A stretch of DNA of 64,000 nt, from NCBI GenBank assembly GCA_016800925.1, contig JABCPU010000255.1:1-64000 (forward strand), in the 5' to 3' direction. The notes under the pieces were generated by a model. The model was not told where the DNA came from, made no database searches, and saw only the letters and a program-made list of their open reading frames with translations. Below, piece after piece: positions 34,407 to 44,575 of the stretch (within the stretch, counting starts at the first letter, position 1; the number at the start of each line of letters is the position of its first letter). The stretch is from Suillus spraguei. Its lineage: Eukaryota; Basidiomycota; Agaricomycetes; Boletales; Suillaceae. A program made the translations under genes and the position numbers.

Positions 34407-35040
34407 TTGTTGACAATGGAGCTCAGTACTTGCATCAAACTTGCGTTGGCCAAGTATGAATCACGCGATCACATGACCTATATGGACATTGGAAAGTTTT
34501 GCCATTTGATTCCGAACTCGTTCGATGACATCGATGATCAAAGAACTCGACGTGGACGGCAGCGAAATTGGGTCATTTGGCATGCTCAGGTTAATGAAAT
34601 AGTTGGGCAAGTAGCAGCATTCCCGATCGATGAGGAGACGGTTACCTTTGGGTGTAGCTCGATATGCAGCGTCTGTCTTTATTATCCAGAAATCAATGCT
34701 CTGCACGCAGAAATTGCGTTGCTGGAAAAATAGGTGCGTAGGCTGCTTGCCTATATACTGACATCTTTAGAAATAAACCATTCGCGTCGGAGACTTTCAA
34801 TCCCCGTCGTCTTTTGGCGAAGCACGCCTTGTTACCATCGACGACTGTAGATGGAGTGAAGGCTAGATTTTGGAACGAGTTGGTGAAAAGGAGGATGTGG
34901 TGCGTGTATGACTTATTTTTCTGGGTGGGGAGGAGGATATGCGGATGATGGGAGTGTTCAGTTGGCGTTTTGGATTGATTTGAATTTTTATGAACTGATG
35001 TGCATACAGGGTATATATACGTGGGCATACGGGGAACTTG
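34407..35040 (+). pseudogene. FHA-gene relic following copy C
   Basis: A 108-codon frame (34407-34733) ends in VAAFPIDEETVTFG...CSVCLYYPEINALHAEIALLEK, clearly the FHA domain start of the gene at 58220 (PIDEEIVTFGREPTCSVRL). It stops at the position of the donor site of FHA-gene intron 1 (GAAAAATAG instead of GAAAGAAAG). Downstream, 34780-35030 resembles FHA exon 2 and intron 2. A GCGATCACATGACCTATA word lies upstream at about 34467. This is the best preserved relic. Confidence 0.75.
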
Positions 35041-35059
35041 TCATATCTGTATAGCCTCT

Positions 35060-35700
35060 TCCTTGTGCATCGTCCGCTTATCTTCGCTTATATTTCCTGT
35101 GCAATGCAATAAGCATGCTGGTGACTAGTCTCCCAGTGATGCATCTTCCGGACAGCCACTACACCTGGCATTCTATATCGCCCATGAACCCTTGCGTTCA
35201 TGACGTCAATTGTCTACCAGGACATGCAGATTGTTCGTGTCCCCTTTGATGGAGTCCCGGATCATCAATGAGACTTTCTTATTTCCTCCTTCCACTGCCA
35301 CTACAAGCTGACATACCAAAGTACCAGGAGATGCCTTGTCAACAGTTTTATCTGACGAGGATCAAATATCATTCTCGGCCAGTTGCATTTTGGCGTGGCT
35401 TCAGTCCCACTAAATTTTAGCCTACAGAGTTTTGAAGATTATACATACAGCATATGCTGAAGCAGCGCAGACCAAGACACCGCCGAGGAGCCGATTCTTC
35501 AACCAAGCACATGGCACAAATATCTGAATGCTATTTTACGTGCACGCGTTGTGATGGTGTTCCTACTCGAGTTCTACTGCGCCCACACTCAGACAGGAAC
35601 ACACTGCGGAAGTTGCCTTCCCCACGCTCCAAACACGCTGCATCCTTCACTCTATCTTGCATATGTGCCAACTTATTTCCGATGTGATCTGCATTATTGA
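35060..35700 (+). pseudogene. Further FHA-gene-derived segment
   Basis: CCGATTCTTCAACCAAGCACATGGCACAAATATC...GTGCACGCGTTGTGATGG...CTCGAGTTCTACTGCGCCC (about 35490-35585) corresponds to FHA exon 2 at about 59270-59360. GAACACACTGCGGAAGTTGCC (35598) resembles exon 3 near 60210, so about 0.85 kb is missing between them. The same block is duplicated at 38040-38926 plus 43596-43760. Confidence 0.65.
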
Positions 35701-36075
35701 TAAGGGTGGCAAGGCTGCAGGACCAGTGTCAATTGTGCTGATCAGCCACTTTGATGTGCGAGGCAGTACTACACCCTACGCCACCTATGCATACGGATGT
35801 ACCTGCAAAATTGGATTGATTCGGTCGTAATGGAGAGGGTGTCGTGGATGAGTCTGGGTGATGGTGAGCGGCTCGATAAGTCATCATTATAAGTCACATA
35901 CATCGCAGTGGCAAGTCCTGACAGGCTTGAGCTTCAAAGCTTCCATTCTCCCCTCTGGTCGCCTCAACCCACATGTCACTATCTCTGACCAAACGGCGAC
36001 CATCGGTTGTTACCCGCGTCCTTGACATTGCAACTTTGTAAGTCACTGAACTAACAACCCAGTTTGACAGTAACT
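35700..36075. other. Duplicated spacer, no gene
   Basis: The sequence is repeated with a few per cent difference at about 43770-44145. No coding potential recognised. Confidence 0.5.
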
Positions 36076-36500
36076 GGCCGAAGAGAAGGTAAATAAAATC
36101 CTGCCGTTACACACATACCAGGACATGGTGCTTATCTATTATTAGAATGGAGGCTCGTATGTAGATGTACCACGTTTAGTTAGGACCTTTCTTGACTCGG
36201 AGGTGCCAGCCGAAGCCTTCCAAACTGTAACGATCGACTTGGAAGTATCGATGAGCGTACATTGCATTGACACGGTACAGTTCATAGCATAGAATGTGAG
36301 TTTCTGTTGGACCGCAGTTTGGGAAAGCCTGATTGAGATAAATTAAAGTACCGAAGCTCAGGCTATGCACGATCATTTCATGCTGCAACTTGAACATCAG
36401 GCAAGCCACCGCATTGTACATCGTACCGCCTTGAGTTAATGCCCTCCTATAAGATACACATAGTGAATAGGATGCATACGACACACCCCAAAGTAACATC
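36076..36500 (-). other. Block identical to 44146-44506, with a minus-strand open frame
   Basis: About 360 bp are identical between this interval and 44146-44506, while the flanks differ by a few per cent. On the minus strand both copies contain the same open frame (36499-36176 and 44601-44248), ending in the shared segment CYELYRVNAMYAHRYFQVD and RYSLEGFGWHLRVKKGPN. I do not recognise the peptide. It may be a terminal exon of a small gene or an incidental frame, and the interval doubles as the upstream region of copies D and E. Confidence 0.35.
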
Positions 36501-36502
36501 CA

Positions 36503-36730
36503 ATGCGCTTACTACTACTCTCCATCATTCTTTATTACTTTGCTGGGGTCATCAAGGCTGCAAACACAACTACTACTACTGGCAACAATTTTAAGGCTCC
36601 GTCACTCACCACCAGAACATCATGGTTCATCATCTCCAGCTCCGTTCTCACTTTATTTGCGTGCATCTACACTACAATTCACCCTAATATTCCGAGTCCC
36701 AAGGACAGTACCCTTCTTATCCTACGGCGG
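36503..36730 (+). pseudogene. Membrane-gene copy D, truncated in exon 1
   Basis: ATG at 36503 and the normal signal peptide, AANTTTTTGN stretch and first helix (SSSVLTLFACIYTTIHPNIPS) are intact. The gene is cut at CTACGGCGG, after which unrelated sequence begins. The second helix and the rest are absent. The frame runs on for 22 foreign codons to a stop at 36796. Copy E, which shares its upstream region, continues normally past this point. Confidence 0.8.
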
Positions 36731-37590
36731 GCAGGACAGAGCGAAGCTCAGGGTGGGATGCTAGCCGCTGGAGTTGCTGGGTGGGCGGGACACTGAATGA
36801 TATAAAACAATAATCAGATTGTAATTTGACTAGTACCTACATATTAGACATGGATGTGCCAAAAAATCGCTGAATAAAATTAGATTTCAAGTTATAGGCT
36901 AGTAAATGAGAGGTTGGGGCAAAAGAATGTGAAATAAAGCGTGAACGAGTTCGAGTTCGTTGTCGAGGAGATGAAGTGGGAGCGTGTGAAGAAGAATGCG
37001 AGATCAGGCTGGACACTTGATGCCAGGTACTTCGGCAGGCTAATCCGGCACCAAGATCTAGTTCTGATCTAGGGTAGCCTCATCGAGTGGGTCTATCAAT
37101 GCCGCCGGAAGGATTTAGCCAGCAGATATATTGAATGGGCTAGGAAGGAGCGGACGTAACGATGAAACCGGGAATGTGCAACCATTTGCAGTATTCGATC
37201 CCCAGTTTGATGGTCCTAAGAAGCTACACATAAAGGATATATCCTGATACATCAAGATGGACGGTGGATAACAATAGATGTGAATGTATCACAGTTTATG
37301 GCTTACAGTACTGTTTAGATGTATCATAATGACACTATGGCCTGTCTCATGCGAGGATTCGCGTGAAACGACCAGCAATATTTGTTGAACAATATTTTGC
37401 CGGTGCAACTTCAATTGGCCCTACTACTCTAGTGGGCAATCAGAATCGATTACTATGTCAAGGAACCCGAGGATGAATCAAACGATGTGTCATTGTCATC
37501 GCATAAATACGTGGCAAGAATTATGATCACGAAATCTGTAATGAATGCATCATGCTAAGTTTGAACTTAGGGATTAATATTTTGACGAGC
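36731..37590. other. Foreign segment, no gene in its left part
   Basis: The sequence is unrelated to the duplicated unit on either side. It opens with GCAGGACAGAGCGAAGCTC. No frame longer than about 50 codons with recognisable content was seen. Confidence 0.4.
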
Positions 37591-37594
37591 AGCA

Positions 37595-37606
37595 GCTATA
37601 AATTGC
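37595..37606 (+). promoter_or_regulatory. TATA-like box of the small secreted protein gene
   Basis: AGCTATAAATTG lies about 100 bp upstream of a possible first ATG (37694) and 150 bp upstream of the ATG at 37748. A second ATATAAATT is at about 37674. Confidence 0.4.
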
Positions 37607-37693
37607 CTGAGCACAGAACTGACAGACAACGGAACAAAAAACACACTCGCGCTTTAACTCAATTGCAGTAGACATATAAATTCGCGCTTTTTC

Positions 37694-37972
37694 ATGGTAA
37701 GAGTCCAGTCACCAACGTAGATCCAACTCATGACACTGATGGTTTAGATGAACTATGACCTCTTGTCAACCATCCTCCTGACATTTATAGTTGTCAGTCC
37801 GCTTGGTGCGCGAGCTGCGCTCGGCTCAGAGACCCAGGACTGGCCATGCGTTTGGATACCGTGCGATCAACTTTGCCAAGGTGTTGTTGAATTACAGAGC
37901 AGACTATGCTACCGACCAGACGGTACCGGGGCAATACAGTCCTGTTGTGCGTGTAAGCCAGGGCAATGTTGA
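37694..37972 (+). CDS. Small secreted cysteine-rich protein (~74-75 aa)
   Basis: From ATG 37748 to TGA 37970-37972 the frame encodes 74 residues. A signal peptide (NYDLLSTILLTFIVVSPLG, cleavage near ARA-A) leaves a mature part of about 50 residues with eight cysteines spaced C-x4-C-x3-C-x10-C-x11-CC-x-C-x4-C. A perfect intron (GTAAGAG...TTTAG, 37697-37747) immediately precedes this ATG and would join it to an upstream ATG at 37694, adding one Met. Size, signal peptide and even cysteine count fit fungal small secreted proteins. No named family recognised. It sits in foreign DNA inserted at the break of copy D. Confidence 0.6.
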
Positions 37973-38034
37973 TGCAAACAGCGGCATCTGACGTCACATG
38001 GATACATACCTTCTCCATTTCCCTATATCATCTT

Positions 38035-38926
38035 ACTACCTTGTGCATCGTCCGCCTATCTTCGCTTATATTTCCTGTGCAATGCAATAAGCATGCTGGT
38101 GACTGGTCTTCCAGTGATGCATCTTCCGAATAGCCACTACACCTGGCGTTCTATTTCGCCCACGAAGTCATCAGTAAATCATGAGTTTACTTATTCCTTA
38201 CATATTTCAAACTTTTGCCACTTATTTCGAATGGACTTACTTTTTTTCTGAAATTTGACAACTGCTTTAAAATTGAGTATTCCAATATATTTGTTGGGCC
38301 TGAGAGACAAGTTTCATTGCATAAGACCAACATTTAGTGACTAGGATGAAGCTCGAGTGACACATTAATGCTGATAATTTTCTTTCTTGAATATTCTCTG
38401 GAGGTACTATCTTGCAATTTAAGAGTCCAATAATTTCATAGCACACATTTATAATGATGGCTAACAGATCCTGATAGTTCAGTTGGGACCAGGTGGTAAT
38501 TCAAGAAAAATAAGTAGATTCATTTGAAATAAGTGGGAAAGTTTGAAATATGTAAGGAATAAGTAAACTCATGATTTACTGATGAGCCCTTATGTTCATG
38601 ACGTCAATTGTCTACCAGGAAATGCAGATTGTTCGTGTCCCCTTTGATGGAGTCCTGGATTATCAATGAGACTTTCTTATTCCCTCCTTCCACTGCCACT
38701 GCAAGCTGACATACCAAAGTCGCAGGAGACGCCTTCTCAACAGTTTTATTTGATGAGGATCAAATATCATTCTCGGCCAGTGCATTTTATCATGGCCTCA
38801 AAACCCACTTGATTTTAGCCTACAGAGTTTTGAAGACTATACATACAGCATATGCTGAGGCAGCGCAGACCCAGACACCACCGAGGAGCCGATTCTTCAA
38901 CCAAGCTCATAGCATGAATATCTCAA
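38035..38926 (+). pseudogene. FHA-derived block, second copy, left part
   Basis: The block from about 38040 repeats 35060-35500 (CTTGTGCATCGTCCGCCTATCTTCG onward), interrupted by a MITE at 38168-38585. It ends at ATATCTCAA where a copia element is inserted, and continues at 43596. It contains GCCGATTCTTCAACCAAGCTCAT, from FHA exon 2 sequence. Confidence 0.6.
38168..38585. mobile_element. 418-bp MITE with ~65-bp TIRs
   Basis: The left end TCATCAGTAAATCATGAGTT and about 65 bp following it are inverted at the right end (ending AAACTCATGATTTACTGATGA). The core is AT-rich and non-coding. The paralogous block near 35187 (CCCATGAACCCTTGCG) lacks it, giving a direct empty-site comparison. The few bases at the junctions do not give an unambiguous duplication. 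Confidence 0.85.
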
Positions 38927-39334
38927 TGTTGGAATCTGAACAATCCGAGAGGAAAGAGACCAAAGGATCTGAGATAGGTATGAGTGAGAAGAGATAAGAA
39001 GAGTGGTCTGAGTGCAAGGCCAGAATGGCCAATAGCGTGTGCCAGCGTGACGACGTCATTATGCTGTGCAATATGCTGTTTGATTAGTTTTATTATCGTT
39101 GCTATTCCACTCACCTTATAGTAGGTGCTCAAGCACAAAAACATCTCAGTTCTTTTCAAGAGACTGAGATGTAAGTACGTAGTCACCAGTCGCCGTTTTT
39201 GCCCTGACTAATGAGCGTTTTAGTTACCTGTTATCTAGGTACTTTAACTGTCAATATGAGTTCTTTTCAAGAGACTGAGATTTACCTGTTATCTAGTGCA
39301 TCTGCTCCCCACCTTATCATCTCATAATCCCAGA
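38927..39334 (+). repeat. 5' LTR of the copia element
   Basis: 408 bp. It contains a 10-bp perfect stem ACATCTCAGT/ACTGAGATGT at 39141-39172. The word AGTTCTTTTCAAGAGACTGAGAT is repeated near its end (about 39259). It is followed by GGTTATGAGCCC, a likely primer-binding region. Confidence 0.85.
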
Positions 39335-39338
39335 GGTT

Positions 39339-40364
39339 ATGAGCCCTGACTTGACCATGGATACTACGCTCCCCGGCACTATGTCTTCCCTGTTTAATGT
39401 CCTGAAGTTAGCTGAAGATGGTTCAAATTGGATCACTTACAAGCAGAGGACGCTGATGGCTATAAGTGCCCAAGGTTTGATGCAATATGCCACTGGAAGA
39501 GCTAAGAAGCCTGTCATGTACAAACTCGATGATAAGATGAAAGTCTTCAAGAAGGAAGATGGGAGCCAGGCCAGTGCTATGGAGATTGAGGAACTCGAAA
39601 ACAAAATCGAGGAGTATCAACAAAAGAACTCACTTGTCATGCAGCAGATATTCAGCACAATCTCTGATCAGCTTTTACTGCATGTCCAAAGCCTGGAAGG
39701 CGCCCATGAGATCTGGGCAGAGATCTGCCAGATCCATGAAGGCAAAACGCAAATGGTCCAGATAGACTTGTGCCATCGTATGCATGAGACAAGATGCGAG
39801 GAGGGAGGTGATGTAAAGGCCCACTTTGCCGAGTTGTTGAGGCTCCACGAGTGTCTTGCAGGCATGGGTGTTAATATAGAGGACGTGCACTTTCACGCGA
39901 TGGTGCTAGGGTCCCTGCCAGAGTCATACAGGCCCCTGCTATCATCCATCACTGCTACTGCCAAAATAATGAATACGCTACTTACCATGCACACCTTTGT
40001 AATGTCAGACTTAGCCAGTGTGGCAAGGGACTTAAATGTACCAGTGGAGAGGCGAGGTGCCATTGTAGACTCGGGAGCGACATTTCATTTCTGCCCAGAT
40101 CGAGCCAAGTTCACGAACTTTGTGAAAATAGCACCCCAAGATGTGCATACAGCAGACGGTTCCACCCTCAGTGCCATAGGACGAGGCGACATGGAGATTG
40201 AGCTACCTTTGGGTCAGAAAAAGACCAGTGTCACATTGAAAAACACATTATATGCACCTAAGATGGCTTTTACCCTCATATCCACTAATAGAATCACCTC
40301 TGCTGGCCTCGCTGTCCTGTTCGAAGGCTGCATGTGCAAGATACTCTTGCACGGACCCAAATGA
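39339..40364 (+). pseudogene. Copia gag-protease fused by internal deletion
   Basis: 341 codons. The Gag part (UBN2-like: FNVLKLAEDGSNWITYKQR..., EIWAEICQIHEGKTQ, LLRLHECLAGMGV) runs to SSITATAKIMNTLLT. It then jumps to a segment leading to the protease motif AIVDSGATFHFCPDR and the TADGSTLSAIGRGD region. No CCHC zinc knuckle is present, although copia Gag normally carries one between these parts, so a deletion fused Gag to protease. A TGA ends the frame before the integrase. Confidence 0.8.
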
Positions 40365-40433
40365 CAAGTCATTGCCGAAATCCCCCAAGTCAAAGGCCTA
40401 TATAGTCTCATTGCCACACGTCAGACGCATCAC

Positions 40434-41200
40434 GTGCACATAGCGAAGTCCAAGCTCACCATCAATGAATTGCACAAAGTCTTGGGCCATGTGTCCCAAC
40501 TGGCGGCCATGGATGCTGTGAGAAAAGGACTGGTCACAGGCATTGAACTTGATGCTGACTCGAAAGAATTTTGCGATGCCTGTGTAAAGGCAAAGTCAGC
40601 AAAAAGGCCTTTTCCCACAGAGACAGACAGCAGAGTGCTTACCTATGGGGAACTAGTCCATACAGACTCTGGGGTCCAGTGCAGACCATGAGCCTCGGCA
40701 GATGTCTCTACTACATCAGCTTTATGGATGACTACAGTCGCCAAACGAGGCTTCAGTTCTTGAGACTCAAGAGCAAAGCACTTACTGCCTTTAAGGCCTA
40801 TGAGGCCTGGCTTGCTCGTCAATCGCCGGGAGTACACCTACAGAGGGTCCGATCTGATCGCGGGGAGAGTACCTGAGTACAGAGTTTGACACCTACCTAT
40901 CTCAGCATAATATAGAGCATCAGTTGACTGTACATGACTCACCTCAGCAGAATGGCATAGCCAAGCACCTAAATCAGACTCTGGTAGAGCATGGAAGGGC
41001 AATGCTTATTGCCAAGGACCTCCAAAGTTCCTCTGGGCAGAGGCCGTCAGTTATGCTACCTGGTTGAAGAATCGCCTACCATCTAGAGCGACACCAGGCA
41101 CCACGCCCTATGAACTTGTCCGAAAGGCAAAGCCCAGCCTTGCACAGGCGCACGGATTTGGATGTGCCACCTATGTCCACCTCTTGGACACCAGGAAACT
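40434..41200 (+). pseudogene. Copia integrase, frameshifted
   Basis: The pre-integrase part has ELHKVLGHVSQLAAMDAV and CDACVKAKS. The core contains HTDSG, FMDDYSRQTRLQFLRLKSKA, RSDRGE, and after a frame change EFDTYLSQHNIEHQ and DSPQQNGIAKHLNQTLVEHGR. At least two frameshifts interrupt it. Confidence 0.8.
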
Positions 41201-41454
41201 CGAGCCATGAGCAGAGGAAGGGGTTTCGTGGGGGTGGATGCAGAGAGCAAGGGTTACCGTATCTACTGGCTGGAGAAATGGAGGGTGTCAGTGGAACGGA
41301 ACATGACCTTTGCCTCTACCGAGGTGACTGTTGCCCAAGATGTACTGAATGAGGGGGAGTCCAACACCACCCCAACAGTAACAGCAACAATAACAACAAC
41401 AACGATGTTGCAGTTACTGAAGCTGGCAATGTACCTACCATTCAGCACATCCCA

Positions 41455-43140
41455 GTGCCACCATCCTCCATCCCTACTCCAGAGCCGAGAGTAATGCGCA
41501 GTAGGCCAGCCCCAGGTTACTATACCAGACTTCAGAGTGGCCAGACAGCGACAGTTGCCATAGAGTCCCTGCTAGAGGCATCAGAATTGGACCTCCTGGA
41601 TGAGGTAACCCACCTAGAATGTGCCCTGGCTGCTGCCGAGCCAGAGCCCACCTTGCAGCAGGCATTGAATGGCCCAGATGGGGTTAAATGGAAGGAGGCA
41701 GTTGACTACGAGATCAGTCAGTTAGAGAAACTCGGCACATGGGAGGTAACAGACTTACCCCGAGGAGCTAACATCATCCCCTGCCATTTTGTCCTGGTGA
41801 CGAAGGAGGCCCAGATGGCGAGAAACTTAAGCTCTGTGCCCGCCTAGTTGCAAATGGTCAGAGGCAGCAATACAGCGTCAACTACTTTGACACCTTCACC
41901 CCAACCGCAAATATGAGCACCATCAGGACGGTCCTGATGATGGCAGCCCAGAAGGACTGGGAAATCCACCAGGTCGACATCAAAAGTGCTTACCTCTATG
42001 CTACCATCCAGGAAGAGATCTATATGAGGCGCCGCCCAGATATCTGAAGGATAGTCAGCAAGGAAAGGTATTGAAGTTAAAATGGAGCTTACCTGGCCTG
42101 AAACAGGCCAGTTCTGAGTGGGCGGAAGAGCTGGCGGAGTTTTTGAAAAGCTCAAGTTTACCCACTCGAAGGTAGACCAGGCATCTACTTCAAGCGAGGG
42201 CCCAATGAGCATGTCGTCATCACTGTGTCTGTAGATGACATGGCCATCACCGCCAACCATATCTCCCACATCCACCACTTTAAGGCACAACTCCTCACTT
42301 CTTCAAATATCGGACCTAGGGGAGTTAAACTGGCTGTTAGGACTGAAGGTAACGCGACCGAACTGCACGCACCTTAACCCTATCACAGAAAGCATACGTC
42401 GATACCATAGTGAGAGGTTTTACCTCACCAAAGCAAAGAGTGCCCAAACCCCCATGGAACCAGGCACCATGTTATCTGTGGATCAGTGCCCTAGCACCTC
42501 GCAGAAACACAGGCCATGAGTGACTACCTTATCAGCGAGCTATCGGGTCGCTAATGTATGCTGCCACAAGCACATGGCCTGATATAGCCTTTGCTGTGGC
42601 CACCCTTTCACAGTTTATGTGGAACCCAGGAAGAATTCACTGGGAAGCAGCCAAACGCACGCTCCAATACCTAAAAGGGTCAGCAGAGATTGAGCTCACC
42701 CTCAGCATGAGGATGAGGGTATAGAGGCCTTTGTGGATGCAGACTGGGCGTCCCAGCCCCACCGCACTCGATGCCTGGCTATATTTTCTACTGAATGGAG
42801 GACCAGTAGCCTGGAGTGCGAGGAAGCACCATTAATTGCTTTATCCATGGCAGAGGCTGAGTACATTGCACTTACCAGTGTAGCTTGGGAGGTACTGTAC
42901 CTCCAGCTTCTCATTGGCAAACTCTACAATGCGCCATCCCTTCCTACCCCCATATACTGCGATAACTAGGCGCTATTGCATTAGCGAGTACTGGGAAGTT
43001 CCAATCATGCACCAAACACATCGACCTCCAGTACCACTTCGTTCGTTCCCACGTCAGGAACGGAACGTTCAATCTCCTCTATTGTCCCATGGACAAGAAT
43101 GTGGCCGATGCCATCACCAAGGCTTTACCCCACCTGCCCT
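41455..43140 (+). pseudogene. Copia reverse transcriptase and RNase H, frameshifted
   Basis: Reverse transcriptase motifs in order: WKEAVDYEISQLEKLGTW, DTFTPTANMSTIRTVLMMAA, WEIHQVDIKSAYLYA, and the catalytic box read as VSVDDMAIT instead of the usual YVDD. RNase H follows with FVDADWAS, ALSMAEAEYIAL and a C-terminal CTKHIDL...HFVRSHV...PMDKNVADAITK stretch. Several frame changes and stops (for example about 41850 and 42045) abolish coding. Confidence 0.8.
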
Positions 43141-43187
43141 TCAAAAGTTGAGGACACAGATGAGCCTGGCTTGCACTTGAGGGGGAG

Positions 43188-43595
43188 TGTTGGAATCTGA
43201 ACGATCCGAGAGGAAAGAGACCAAACGATCCAAGATAGGTATGAGTGAGAAGAGATAAGAAGAGTGGTCCGAGCGCAAGGCCAGAATGGCCAATAGCGTG
43301 TGCCAGGTGACGATGTCATTATGCTGTGCAATATGCCATTTGATTAGTTTTATTATCGTTGCTATTCCACTCACCTTATAGTAGGTGCTCAAGCACAAAA
43401 ACATCTCAGTTCTTTTCAAGAGACTGAGATGTAAGTACCTAGTCACCAGTCGCTGTTTTTTGCCCTGGCTAACGAGCGTTTTAGTTACCTGTTATCTAGG
43501 TACTTTAACCGTCAATATGAGTTCTTTTCAAGAGACTGAGATTTACCTGTTATCTAGTGCGTCTGCTCCCCACCTTATCGTCTCATAATCCCAGA
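43188..43595 (+). repeat. 3' LTR of the copia element
   Basis: 408 bp, with about 5% divergence from the 5' LTR by eye. The stem-loop is at 43401-43432. It is directly followed by the CTCAA duplication and the continuation of the interrupted FHA-derived sequence. Confidence 0.85.
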
Positions 43596-43780
43596 CTCAA
43601 TGCTAGTTTACGTGCACGTGTTGTTATGGTGTTCCTACTCGAATTTCACTGCGCCCACACTCAGACAGGAACACACTGCGGAAGTTGCCTTCCCCACGCT
43701 CCAAACACGCTGCATCCTTCACTCTATCTTGCATATGTGCCAACTTATTTCCGATGTGATCTGCGTTATTGATAAGGGTG
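43596..43780 (+). pseudogene. FHA-derived block, second copy, right part
   Basis: CTCAATGCTAGTTTACGTGCACGTG...TACTCGAATTTCACTGCGCCC continues the block cut at 38926, matching 35530-35690 and FHA exon 2 near 59300-59355. Confidence 0.65.
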
Positions 43781-44575
43781 ACAAGGCTGCAGGACCAATG
43801 TCTATTGTACCGATGAGCATGAGCCACTTTGATGTGCAAGGCAGTACTACGCACACGGATGTACCTGCGAAATTGGATCGAATCAGTCGTGATCGAGAGG
43901 GTGTCGTGGATAAGTCTGGGTGATGGTGAGCGGCTCGAGAATTCAGGATAGGTCATCATTATAAGTCACATACGTCGCAGTGGCAAGTCCTGACAGGCTT
44001 GAGCTTCAAAGCTTCCATTCTCCCCTCTGGTCGCCTCAACCCACATGTCACTATCTCTGACCAAACGGCGACCATCGGTTGTTACCTGCGTCCTTGACAT
44101 TGCAACTTTGTAAGCCACTGAACCAACAACCCAGTTTGACAGTAATTGGCCGAAGAGAAGGTAAATAAAATCCTGCCGTTACACACATACCAGGACATGG
44201 TGCTTATCTATTATTAGAATGGAGGCTCGTATGTAGATGTACCACGTTTAGTTAGGACCTTTCTTGACTCGGAGGTGCCAGCCGAAGCCTTCCAAACTGT
44301 AACGATCGACTTGGAAGTATCGATGAGCGTACATTGCATTGACACGGTACAGTTCATAGCATAGAATGTGAGTTTCTGTTGGACCGCAGTTTGGGAAAGC
44401 CTGATTGAGATAAATTAAAGTACCGAAGCTCAGGCTATGCACGATCATTTCATGCTGCAACTTGAACATCAGGCAAGCCACCGCATTGTACATCGTACCG
44501 CCTTGAGACAACGCCCTCCTATAAAAATACACATAGTGAATAGGATGCATACGACACGCCCCAAAGTAACATCCA

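Larger units (their letters stand above)
38927..43595 (+). mobile_element. Ty1/copia-type LTR retrotransposon, defective
   Basis: LTRs of 408 bp (38927-39334 and 43188-43595) begin TGTTGGAATCTGAAC and end ATAATCCCAGA. CTCAA flanks the element on both sides (38922-38926, 43596-43600). The internal order gag, protease, integrase, reverse transcriptase, RNase H is that of copia. A polypurine GAGGGGGAG directly precedes the 3' LTR. The LTRs differ at roughly 20 sites, so it is not a very recent insertion. Multiple stops and frameshifts in pol make it inactive. Confidence 0.9.
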
